Positions 56,760 through 64,000 of a DNA stretch of 64,000 nucleotides are shown piece by piece (the stretch's first letter is position 1; each line of letters opens with the position of its first letter). Below the pieces are notes generated by a model, which saw only the letters and a list, made by a program, of their open reading frames with translations, made no database searches and was not told the origin of the DNA. The stretch spans positions 1 to 64,000 of the forward strand of contig NZ_JAIULG010000001.1 of NCBI RefSeq assembly GCF_020169415.1, given 5' to 3'. The position numbers were made by a program, and so were the translations under genes. Source of the DNA: Tsukamurella sp. M9C. GTDB taxonomy: Bacteria > Actinomycetota > Actinomycetes > Mycobacteriales > Mycobacteriaceae.

Positions 56760-57191
56760 CGGCCGGAGAACTGTGAGTTACTCACCAGTACTGCACACAG
56801 CCTGTGGATAGATCCCCGAAATCCCAGGAGTGACCTGGGGAGAGTTCATCCACAGGTTTCCACAGGCGGCGTTCCTCACCAATCACACGGATGTAGTTCC
56901 ACAATCGCTGCGGCGCGTCGTCAACACCCCGACACGCCACCCGCGCTGCGCGGACGGCGAGTTTCCACATCCTCCACAGGCCTTATGACGATGACATATT
57001 TCTTCCCTAGATACTTCTTCTGAAAAGAGGCGCAGTGAAGGTCCGGCGGACTCCGCCGGCCCGAACCGGTAGTTCGCGCCAGCGGCCACCTGAACGCCAC
57101 CGGATCACTCCGGCTCCTATAGCATCGAAGACCTCACGGTCGTGCCCGCCACGCCGTCCCCGAACGACCCCCACCGAAAGGCCCCGTCGGC
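56760..57191. other. Replication origin oriC (dnaN-proximal)
   Basis: These 432 bases hold no gene. DnaA-box-like sequences include the minus-strand CTATCCACA (56811-56803), and on the plus strand TCATCCACA (56846-56854), GTTTCCACA (56856-56864 and 56961-56969) and TCCTCCACA (56970-56978). The stretch 56980-57026 is strikingly AT-rich for this sequence and is a candidate unwinding element. A likely dnaN promoter element, TATAGCAT, lies at about 57117. This is the standard place for oriC in Mycobacteriales. Confidence 0.8.
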
Positions 57192-58355
57192 ATGAAGTTT
57201 CGCGTCCCGCACGAGGAGTTCGCCGAATCCGTCGCGTGGGTGGCGCGCAGCCTGCCCTCGCGCCCACCGGTGCCGGTGCTCGGCGGCGTCCTGCTCACCG
57301 CGGGTGACGACGGCCTGACCGTGTCGGGATTCGACTACGAGGTCTCCGCGCAGGTGCGCGTCGGCGCCGAGGTCGCCGACGAGGGCCAGGCCCTCGTCTC
57401 CGGCCGCCTGCTCGCGGACATCACGAAGGCGCTGCCGAACAAGCCCGTCGACGTGCAGCTCGACACCACCCGCGTCGCGATCACCTGCGGTAGCGCGAAG
57501 TTCTCGCTGCCGACGATGCCCGTCGAGGACTACCCGCAGCTGCCCGAGCTGCCGCAGCAGACAGGCGCCATCGAGCGCGGCACCTTCGCCGAGGCGATCG
57601 CGCAGGTCGCGATCGCCGCCGGCAAGGACGACACGCTGCCGATGCTCACCGGCATCCGGGTCGAGATCGAGGGCGAGCGCGTCGTGCTCGCGGCCACCGA
57701 CCGGTTCCGGCTCGCGGTCCGCGAGTTCGACTGGCAGCCCGCCTCGTCCGACGTCAAGGCCGCGGTCCTGGTGCCGGCGAAGACCCTCTCCGAGGCCGCG
57801 AAGACCTTCGCCGTCGACCCGGAGGTCGGCATCGCGCTGGGCGCCGGCTCGGCCGTGGGCGCCGACGGCCTGCTCGGCGTGGTCGGCGCGGACCGTCGCA
57901 CCACCACCCGGCTGCTGGACGCGGACTTCCCGAAGTTCCGGCAGCTGCTGCCCGCGTCGCACACCGCCCTCGCCACGATGGAGATCGCGCCGCTGCTCGA
58001 GGCCATCAAGCGCGTGGCCCTCGTCGCCGACCGCGGCGCGCAGGTCCGGATGGAGTTCGCCGACGGCTCGCTGCGCCTCTCGGCCGGCGGCGACGACGCC
58101 GGCAAGGCCGAGGAGGAACTGCCCGCCGACTTCCAGGGCGAGGCGCTCACCATCGCCTTCAACCCGGGATACCTGCTGGACGGCCTGGCCGCGATCCACA
58201 CCGAGTCGGTGACCTTCGGCTTCACCACGCCCAGTCGGCCTGCGGTGCTGCGCCCCGCGGAGGAGAATGGCTACCAGCCGGACGACTCCGGCGCGTTCCC
58301 CGCGCCCCAGAGCCCGTACACGTACCTGCTCATGCCGGTGCGCCTGCCCGGCTGA
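57192..58355 (+). CDS. dnaN: DNA polymerase III beta clamp
   Basis: This 387-residue sliding clamp has three repeated domains. Recognisable parts are [24 protein letters not shown] at the start, FPKFRQLLP in the middle and YLLMPVRL at the C-terminus, next to the clamp's partner pocket. It tethers polymerase to DNA. The ATG at 57192 follows AAAGG. It heads dnaN-gnd-recF with short gaps. Confidence 0.97.
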   Translation: MKFRVPHEEFAESVAWVARSLPSRPPVPVLGGVLLTAGDDGLTVSGFDYEVSAQVRVGAEVADEGQALVSGRLLADITKALPNKPVDVQLDTTRVAITCGSAKFSLPTMPVEDYPQLPELPQQTGAIERGTFAEAIAQVAIAAGKDDTLPMLTGIRVEIEGERVVLAATDRFRLAVREFDWQPASSDVKAAVLVPAKTLSEAAKTFAVDPEVGIALGAGSAVGADGLLGVVGADRRTTTRLLDADFPKFRQLLPASHTALATMEIAPLLEAIKRVALVADRGAQVRMEFADGSLRLSAGGDDAGKAEEELPADFQGEALTIAFNPGYLLDGLAAIHTESVTFGFTTPSRPAVLRPAEENGYQPDDSGAFPAPQSPYTYLLMPVRLPG

Positions 58356-58392
58356 TCGAACCGTCGTCTCCGCACGGAAGGGTGCCGCGAAC

Positions 58393-59277
58393 ATGCAGTT
58401 GGGTCTGATCGGTCTGGGCAAGATGGGCGCGAACATGCGCCAGCGCATCCGCAACGCCGGCCACGAGGTGATCGGCTACGACCCTCGCCCGGAGGTCACC
58501 GACGTGCCCTCGCTGGAGGCGCTCGCGGAGTCCCTCGCCGCGCCCCGCACCCTCTGGGTGATGGTGCCCGCCGGCGACATCACCCGCGAGACGGTGCGCA
58601 AGCTGGCAGACATCCTCGAGCCCGGCGACCTGGTGATCGACGGCGGCAACTCCCGCTACACCGACGACCAGGTCAACGCGGAACTGCTCTCCACCAAGGG
58701 GATCGGCTACCTCGACTGCGGCGTCTCCGGCGGTGTCTGGGGGCTGGAGAACGGCTACGGCCTGATGGTCGGCGGCTCGCAGGCCGACGTCGAGCGCGCC
58801 CTGCCGATCTTCGACGCGCTGCGGCCGGAGGGCGTGCGCGAGGACGGCTTCGCGCACAGCGGCCCCGTCGGCGCGGGTCACTACGCCAAGATGATCCACA
58901 ACGGCATCGAGTACGGCCTGATGCAGGCCTACGGCGAGGGCTACGACCTGCTCGAGGCGGAGCCGCTCATCGAGAACGTTGCCGGCACGCTCCGGGCCTG
59001 GAGCAAGGGCACCGTCGTGCGGTCCTGGCTGCTCGACCTGTTGGTCAAGGCCCTCGAGGAGGACCCGGGCCTGCAGGAGATCACCGGCTACACCGAGGAT
59101 TCCGGCGAGGGCCGGTGGACCGTCGAGGAGGCCATCCGCCACTCGGTGCCCGCGCCCGTCATCGCCGCCGCCCTGTTCGCGCGATTCCAGTCGCGGCAGG
59201 ACGATTCGGACACCATGAAGGCGGTGTCCGCACTGCGCAACCAGTTCGGCGGGCACGCCGTGCGGCGCGCGGACTGA
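58393..59277 (+). CDS. gnd: 6-phosphogluconate dehydrogenase, decarboxylating (short type)
   Basis: This 294-residue enzyme is the short GntZ/YqeC-type 6PGDH. The cofactor motif GLGKMGANM is at 6-14, followed by GYDPRPE, whose Asp suggests a preference for NAD over NADP. The substrate motifs DGGNSRYTDD and GVSGGVWGLENGYGLMVGG follow. It makes ribulose 5-phosphate and CO2 from 6-phosphogluconate. A gnd gene between dnaN and recF is normal in mycobacteria. The ATG at 58393 is the only start giving the intact N-terminal strand. Confidence 0.94.
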   Translation: MQLGLIGLGKMGANMRQRIRNAGHEVIGYDPRPEVTDVPSLEALAESLAAPRTLWVMVPAGDITRETVRKLADILEPGDLVIDGGNSRYTDDQVNAELLSTKGIGYLDCGVSGGVWGLENGYGLMVGGSQADVERALPIFDALRPEGVREDGFAHSGPVGAGHYAKMIHNGIEYGLMQAYGEGYDLLEAEPLIENVAGTLRAWSKGTVVRSWLLDLLVKALEEDPGLQEITGYTEDSGEGRWTVEEAIRHSVPAPVIAAALFARFQSRQDDSDTMKAVSALRNQFGGHAVRRAD

Positions 59278-59295
59278 CCGGGGCCGACTGCTCCT

Positions 59296-60498
59296 TTGTA
59301 CGTCCGCCGGCTCACCCTGCACGACTTCCGGTCCTGGGACGACGTCACCGTCGACCTGGAGCCGGGCGTCAGCGTCTTCGTGGGCCGCAACGGCTTCGGT
59401 AAGACCAACCTCGTCGAGGCCCTGAACTACCTCGCGACGCTGGGCTCGCACCGCGTCGCCACGGACCAGCCGCTCATCCGCGTCGGCGCGGACAGCGCGT
59501 CCGTCGCGGCGACGGTGCACAACGCGGGTCGTGAGCTCACCGCGGAGATCGACATCGTCGCCGGCCGGGCCAACAAGGCGCGGATCAACACCGCGCCCTG
59601 CCGCCGGCCCCGCGAGCTGCTGGGGATCCTGCAATCCGTGCTCTTCGCGCCGGAGGACCTGGCCCTGGTGCGCGGCGAGCCCGGCGGCCGCCGCCGCTTC
59701 CTCGACGATCTCGCGATCCTCCGCACGCCCCGCATCGCCGCGGAGAAGGCCGACTACGAGCGGGTTCTCAAGCAGCGCAACGCCCTCCTCAAGACGGCGT
59801 ACGCGGCGGCCCGGCGCGGCGGCCCCGACGCCGACTCCATGCTGTCGACGCTCGACGTCTGGGACGCGCAGCTGGCCCGGTTCGGTGCCGAGGTGCTCGC
59901 GGCCCGGCTGGAGGTGGTGGCGTCGCTGGCGCCGCACCTCACCGTGGCGTACGCCTCGCTGGCGCCGCACTCGCGGGCCGCCACCGTCGCGTACACGAGC
60001 TCGCTGTTCGAGGACTTCGACGGTGACCCGTCCGCCGCGTCCGTGGCCGAGCTGGAGCGGCTGATGCTCGACGGCCTCGCCGCGGCCCGGCAGCGCGAGA
60101 TCGAGCGCGGCGTGTGCCTCGTCGGACCGCACCGCGACGACCTCGACCTACGGCTCGGGAACGAGCCGGCGAAGGGCTTCGCCTCCCACGGCGAGTCCTG
60201 GTCGTACGCGCTGGCGCTGCGGCTCGCCTCGCTGGAGCTGCTGCGCGCCGGCGGTTCCGAGCCGGTGCTCCTGCTCGACGACGTCTTCGCCGAGCTCGAC
60301 GCGAAGCGGCGCACCGCTCTGGCCGAGGTGGCCGCCGACACGGAACAGGTGATCGTCACCGCCGCGGTCCCGGAGGACCTGCCGCCCGCGCTGCGGGCCG
60401 CCACCTTCCAGGTCACCGTCGACGGGCCGGCCGACGCCCGCGTCTCCCGGCTGGCCGAGGCGGAATCCGGCGCTCCGGGGCCGTCTTCTGCGGTGTAG
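59296..60498 (+). CDS. recF: DNA repair and recombination ATPase RecF
   Basis: This 400-residue SMC-like ATPase loads RecA at gaps. The start [22 protein letters not shown] leads to the Walker [11 protein letters not shown] (about 35-44), and the C-terminal signature and Walker B read [12 protein letters not shown] rare TTG at 59296 starts it, because YVRRLTL follows at once and no ATG or GTG lies nearby. The gene starts 18 bases after gnd. The DUF721 and gyrB genes that normally follow are absent here. Confidence 0.96.
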   Translation: MYVRRLTLHDFRSWDDVTVDLEPGVSVFVGRNGFGKTNLVEALNYLATLGSHRVATDQPLIRVGADSASVAATVHNAGRELTAEIDIVAGRANKARINTAPCRRPRELLGILQSVLFAPEDLALVRGEPGGRRRFLDDLAILRTPRIAAEKADYERVLKQRNALLKTAYAAARRGGPDADSMLSTLDVWDAQLARFGAEVLAARLEVVASLAPHLTVAYASLAPHSRAATVAYTSSLFEDFDGDPSAASVAELERLMLDGLAAARQREIERGVCLVGPHRDDLDLRLGNEPAKGFASHGESWSYALALRLASLELLRAGGSEPVLLLDDVFAELDAKRRTALAEVAADTEQVIVTAAVPEDLPPALRAATFQVTVDGPADARVSRLAEAESGAPGPSSAV

Positions 60499-60535
60499 AC
60501 CCCTGCCGCGTACAGTGCCACTGTTCGGCCCAAAT

Positions 60536-60554
60536 GGGAATGATTATTGATAAC
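60536..60554 (-). promoter_or_regulatory. Candidate Fur/Zur-family operator before glycosyltransferase
   Basis: The minus-strand 19-mer GTTATCAATAATCATTCCC agrees with the classical Fur-box GATAATGATAATCATTATC at 13 of 19 positions. It is a conspicuous AT-rich island in GC-rich DNA between recF and the glycosyltransferase. Zur or Fur control is only a hypothesis. Confidence 0.3.
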
Positions 60555-60588
60555 GGCGTGTCAGCGACGTCGTCGGAAGGGGAGAGCG

Positions 60589-61908
60589 GTGCGCATCGCG
60601 ATCGCATGCATGGGCTCGCGCGGCGACATCAGCCCGCTTCTGGCGGTGGCCCGCGTCCTCGCCGACCGCGGCGACGACGTCCGGGTCGGCTGCACGGTCG
60701 AATCCCAGGCGTACGTGGTCTCGCACGGCTTCGAGCCGCACATCCTGACGACGCTGAACCTCAAGGAGTTCCTGCAGTCGCCGCAGGGCCAGGAGAAGTT
60801 CTTCGGCGCGAGCACGACGACGCAGCTGCGGGAGGTCGGCAAGCTCGCGGACTCGCACGCGGACGAGTTCGACGAGCGCCTTGCCGAACTCTGCCGGGAC
60901 GTGGACTGCGTCATCAGCACCAGGATCATCGAAGAGCGCGCCGCGCTGGTCACGCACCGCGAGGGTGTGCCGCTCGTCATGGTGGAGTACTTCCCCGGCG
61001 ACGTGCACAGCACGGTCCCCAATCCGCTGCTGGGCCCGCGCCTGCAGGACGTGACCGCGCGGATCCCGCTGCTCCTGCCGCTGACCTACCGGGTCTTCAA
61101 TCTGGGCTGGGCCCTGAGCATCTTCAGCAAGACCGTCGAGCTGGCGAAGCGGGTCGAGTACCCGCGGCGCATCATCGATCCGCGCTCGGTGCTCGCGGGC
61201 CGCGACATCCTGCGCGTCGAGGCCTTCGGCCGGGCGCTGGTGCCCCCGCGGTCGCGCGAGGACGCGCGGCACCCCCGCATCGGGTTCATCCGCATCGAGG
61301 GCCGGCCGGCGGATCGCACCGAGCGCGACGCGATGATCGAGGCCTGGCTCGCGCAGGACGACCGCCCCGTCGTCTACGTGGGATTCGGCAGCATGCCCGT
61401 CGTCGACTTCGACGGCGTCGTCGGCGGCCTCGCGGAGATCCTGGCGGAGGACGGCCTGCGCGTGCTGGCCGTGCCGGGCTGGTCGGCGCGGACCCGCGAC
61501 GAGGTGGTGAACACCCCCGACCTGCTGATCGTGCCCGACGTGGACCACGACACCGTCTTCCCGCGCTGCGCCGCGCTCGTGCACCACGGCGGGGCCGGCA
61601 CGACGGCCATCGCGGCGGCGTCGGGCCGGCCGTCGCTGGTCTGCAGCCAGGCCTTCGACCAGCACTTCTGGGGCCGCCGCATCGAGGCCGTCGAGGCCGG
61701 TGCGATCCTGCCGCGCCGCCGGATGACCGCCAGGACCATCGCCGAGGGCGTTCTGCGCCTGGTGCGCGACGAGTGCATCGTCGACGGTGCCCGTCGCACC
61801 GGCACGGCCGCCGCCGCGGACCTGGGCGGGCGGGACGAGTTCCTGGCCGCCTTCGACGCCTTCCTGGCCGAGGTCGACGGTGCCCGCGCCGCGGCCGCCG
61901 ATCGCTGA
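60589..61908 (+). CDS. Family-1 glycosyltransferase (UGT / sterol-GT type)
   Basis: This 439-residue GT-B enzyme has an N-terminal acceptor half starting RIAIACMGSRGDISPLLAVARVLADRGD and a C-terminal nucleotide-sugar half with VYVGFGSMPVVD, the donor motif HHGGAGTT (332-339) and FDQHFWGRRI. This is the group that includes mycobacterial glycolipid and sterol or antibiotic glycosyltransferases. No signal peptide is seen, so it acts in the cytoplasm. The GTG at 60589 follows GGGGAGAG. The MFS gene begins 1 base after its stop, so the two are coupled. The acceptor is unknown. Confidence 0.87.
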   Translation: MRIAIACMGSRGDISPLLAVARVLADRGDDVRVGCTVESQAYVVSHGFEPHILTTLNLKEFLQSPQGQEKFFGASTTTQLREVGKLADSHADEFDERLAELCRDVDCVISTRIIEERAALVTHREGVPLVMVEYFPGDVHSTVPNPLLGPRLQDVTARIPLLLPLTYRVFNLGWALSIFSKTVELAKRVEYPRRIIDPRSVLAGRDILRVEAFGRALVPPRSREDARHPRIGFIRIEGRPADRTERDAMIEAWLAQDDRPVVYVGFGSMPVVDFDGVVGGLAEILAEDGLRVLAVPGWSARTRDEVVNTPDLLIVPDVDHDTVFPRCAALVHHGGAGTTAIAAASGRPSLVCSQAFDQHFWGRRIEAVEAGAILPRRRMTARTIAEGVLRLVRDECIVDGARRTGTAAAADLGGRDEFLAAFDAFLAEVDGARAAAADR

Positions 61909-61909
61909 C

Positions 61910-63673
61910 ATGACCGTCTCCGCCGGCGGACGGTCCGGCGCGACGCGCTGGATCTCGCTCGGCACCCTGTGCATCGCCGTGCTGATGACCGGCATGGACA
62001 ACAGCATCGTCACCATCGCCCTCCCCACCCTGAGCGAGGAGTTCGGCGGCGGCATGAGCGCGCTGCAGTGGATCGTCGACTCGTACACGCTGGTCTTCGC
62101 GGGGCTGCTGCTCGCGACGGGCTACCTCGGCGACCGCCTCGGCCGGCGGAAGGTGCTCATCGCCGGCCTGCTGTGCTTCGTCGCGATCTCGGTTCTGGCG
62201 ACCCGGTCCACGTCCCTGGCGGAGCTCATCACGGCCCGGGCCGCGCTCGGCGCCGCCGCGGCGCTGATCTTCCCCGCCACCCTGGCGATCATCTCGGACC
62301 TGTTCCCGGAGAAGGAGGAACGGACCAAGGCCATCGCCGTGTGGTCCGCGGCGGCCGGCGCGTCGATCGCGATCGGCCCCGTGGTGGGCGGCTACCTCGT
62401 CGAGCACTTCGCCTGGTCGTCGGTGTTCTGGATCAACGTGCCCATCTCGATCGTCGCGATCGTGGGTTGCCTCGCGCTCGTCCCCGAGTCCTTCGGCTCG
62501 GAGCGGCCGTCCTTCGACCTCCTCGGTGTGCTGCTGTCGATCTCGGGGATCACGCTGCTCGTGTGGGCCCTGATCGAGGCGCCGAACTTCGGCTGGGGCA
62601 GCGCGCCCGTCGTCGGGGCGCTGATCGGCGCCGCGGTGTTCCTGGTGTCGTTCGTGTTCTACGAGCGACGGCACCGCAATCCGGTGCTCGACGTGACGCT
62701 GTTCCGCTCGCGCGGCTTCGCGATGGGCTCCTTCGCGATCTGCGCCGGCTTCTTCTGCCTCCTCGGCTTCGTCTTCATCACGATCATGTACTTCCAGGCG
62801 GTGCTGGGCTACGGGCCGCTGGAGACCGCGGTGCGGGTGATCCCGTTCGCGCTCGCGGCCGTCGCGGTCACGCCGCTCGCGGCGCTGGCGAACACCGAGC
62901 GGCGGATGCGGTTCACGATCTCGCTGGGGCTCGCGATCATGGCCGTCGGCTTCGTGCTGACCTCACGACTCACCGAATCCGCCGACTACCTCACGCAGAT
63001 CCTGCCCGCGATGTCGGTGATCGCCGTCGGCCTGGGCCTGCTGCAGGGGCCCGCGACCACCTCGGTGATGACGTCCGTGCCGTCGGGCGAGGCCGGCGCC
63101 GGCTCCGCGGTCAACGACACCACCCGCGAGGTGGGCGGCGCGCTGGGCGTCGCCATCCTGGGATCGGTGGTCGCGCACTTGTACTCCGCAAAGGTGGCGG
63201 AGGACGTCGCGCGGCTGCCCCTGACGCCGGACGCCAGGGCCGAGGCCGAGTCCTCGGTGATCGGCGGCATCCGCGCGGTCGGCGCGGCGGCGCCCGAGCT
63301 GCAACCCGTGCTCGGGCACACCGTGCAGCAGGCCTTCGTCTCCGCCATGCAGTCGGCGAACCTCGTCGCCGCCGGGGTGGGCGTGGTGGCGTGCATCGTG
63401 GTCGCTGCCTTCCTGCGCACCCGGCCGCCGTCGCGGCACCGTCGGACCGCGGAGGGTGAGCGGGTCAGCGTGCAGGAGCTCGTCGCCCGGGCCGGCGAGG
63501 CCGTGACGGCACCGATCATGCTGCCTTCCGCGAACCTCCCGCGAGGAGTCCCGCCAGTCCGCACAGCCACGCCGTCGGGTAACCGACCGCGAGCGACAGC
63601 GGGATCACCGGCCGTCCGTACTCCCGCAGCACCAGGGGCACGAGGACCGGGAGCACCGCCGCGGCGAGGGTGA
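61910..63673 (+). CDS. DHA2-type 14-TM MFS exporter with run-on C-terminus
   Basis: This 587-residue protein has 14 potential membrane segments. The DHA2 motif MDNSIVTIALP lies at 29-39 and motif A GYLGDRLGRRKVLIAG at 71-86, as in EmrB/QacA-type drug and lipid exporters. The core ends near residue 505. The last 52 residues (536-587) are Pro/Arg/Thr-rich and are only the antisense reading of the convergent gene, so the original stop was probably lost. Its start directly follows the glycosyltransferase stop, suggesting export of the glycosylated product. Confidence 0.86.
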   Translation: MTVSAGGRSGATRWISLGTLCIAVLMTGMDNSIVTIALPTLSEEFGGGMSALQWIVDSYTLVFAGLLLATGYLGDRLGRRKVLIAGLLCFVAISVLATRSTSLAELITARAALGAAAALIFPATLAIISDLFPEKEERTKAIAVWSAAAGASIAIGPVVGGYLVEHFAWSSVFWINVPISIVAIVGCLALVPESFGSERPSFDLLGVLLSISGITLLVWALIEAPNFGWGSAPVVGALIGAAVFLVSFVFYERRHRNPVLDVTLFRSRGFAMGSFAICAGFFCLLGFVFITIMYFQAVLGYGPLETAVRVIPFALAAVAVTPLAALANTERRMRFTISLGLAIMAVGFVLTSRLTESADYLTQILPAMSVIAVGLGLLQGPATTSVMTSVPSGEAGAGSAVNDTTREVGGALGVAILGSVVAHLYSAKVAEDVARLPLTPDARAEAESSVIGGIRAVGAAAPELQPVLGHTVQQAFVSAMQSANLVAAGVGVVACIVVAAFLRTRPPSRHRRTAEGERVSVQELVARAGEAVTAPIMLPSANLPRGVPPVRTATPSGNRPRATAGSPAVRTPAAPGARGPGAPPRRG

Positions 63674-63980
63674 CCCATCCCCAGCGGCGCGCGGTCCCGC
63701 TGCCGCGGCGGACCAGGCGCAGGTTGGCCCACCAACACAGCAGGCCGAGCGCGCCGACGACGTACAGGTAGCCGTAGAGCGGCGCGGCCTCGCCGTACTT
63801 GCCGACGGGGTCGTACAGCGCGTGGAGGTGTCGGTCCAGCCCACCGAGTGCGAGGTGGTCGGCGAGCGCGTAGCCGAGGCCCGCGGCGGTGGCGAGCGCG
63901 CCGAGCCCGTAGGCGACGACGGTGCGGCGGGTTCCGGTCGACGGTGTCGCGGCCCCGCGGTCGAGTGTCTGCTGCGTCAT
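63516..63980 (-). CDS. Four-helix membrane protein of unknown function
   Basis: This 154-residue protein has four potential membrane segments (about 22-42, 66-88, 100-118, 125-147), a conserved-looking YLYVVGALGLLCWWANLRLVRRG and a short polar N-terminus. No family is recognised with confidence. The ATG at 63980 follows AAAGGAGAGG, a very good ribosome site. Its last 158 bases overlap the end of the MFS gene on the other strand. Third-position GC preference favours this frame over the opposite one in the overlap. Confidence 0.75.
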   Translation of the reverse strand: MTQQTLDRGAATPSTGTRRTVVAYGLGALATAAGLGYALADHLALGGLDRHLHALYDPVGKYGEAAPLYGYLYVVGALGLLCWWANLRLVRRGSGTARRWGWVTLAAAVLPVLVPLVLREYGRPVIPLSLAVGYPTAWLCGLAGLLAGGSRKAA

Positions 63981-64000
63981 GTCCCTCTCCTTTGGTACTC

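Overview
The window is about 70% GC and reads as the chromosomal replication-origin region of an actinomycete of the order Mycobacteriales. The evidence is the run pcnA - Nudix - DUF6049-like - murJ - sigM - anti-sigma - trxB - trxA - cwlM - GNAT - parB - parA - rsmG - khpB - yidC - yidD - rnpA - rpmH - dnaA - dnaN - gnd - recF, which is the gene order I know from mycobacteria. Mycothiol-family, LLM-flavin and 13E12-type DUF222/HNH genes, and many leaderless starts, agree with this. The species cannot be fixed from sequence alone. Tsukamurella or a close relative is my guess, not a demonstration.

Layout. 1-13 kb is accessory or metabolic: the end of a TerD-family gene, an OPT-family oligopeptide transporter, an LLM oxidoreductase, a Tat-exported PhoX phosphatase, a MarR/MFS pair, an SDR, an O-methyltransferase, an AlkZ-like protein and a DUF222/HNH protein with a possible SOS box. 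13-27 kb holds leuS with two coupled downstream genes, SdpI- and SBF-like membrane proteins, a NucS-like nuclease, two tandem iron-siderophore binding lipoproteins behind an IdeR-like box, two paralogous small membrane proteins divergent from a MarR gene, YqgE/AlgH, an MFS protein coupled to a calcium-repeat protein, a small secreted protein, and pcnA. 28-35 kb is the coupled Nudix / DUF6049-like / murJ operon. 35-40 kb holds an unknown gene, a tag homologue and putA, which separate murJ from sigM. 40-46 kb is the sigM, redox, cwlM and parAB block.

47.1-50.1 kb is the oddest stretch: almost 3 kb between parA and rsmG with no credible gene. It carries seven parS-like sites: six exact copies of one 14-mer and one degenerate copy. 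Exact copies of the same 14-mer also lie inside the start of parA and over the start codon of rsmG, making nine sites in all. 50-54 kb is the membrane-insertion and RNase P cluster running away from dnaA. 54-60.5 kb is dnaA, a divergent MmpS-like membrane gene, oriC, dnaN, gnd and recF. The DUF721 and gyrB genes normally expected after recF are replaced within the window by a family-1 glycosyltransferase and a 14-TM MFS exporter. That exporter's 3' end runs into a convergent membrane gene.

Two genome-scale signals overlie the genes. The word GCACCGTCGG (or its complement) occurs at 21 positions by my reading, mostly in disordered protein linkers and once as both arms of a terminator. At least thirteen genes show a -10 hexamer of the TANNNT type ending 6-8 bases before the start codon, as in leaderless transcripts.
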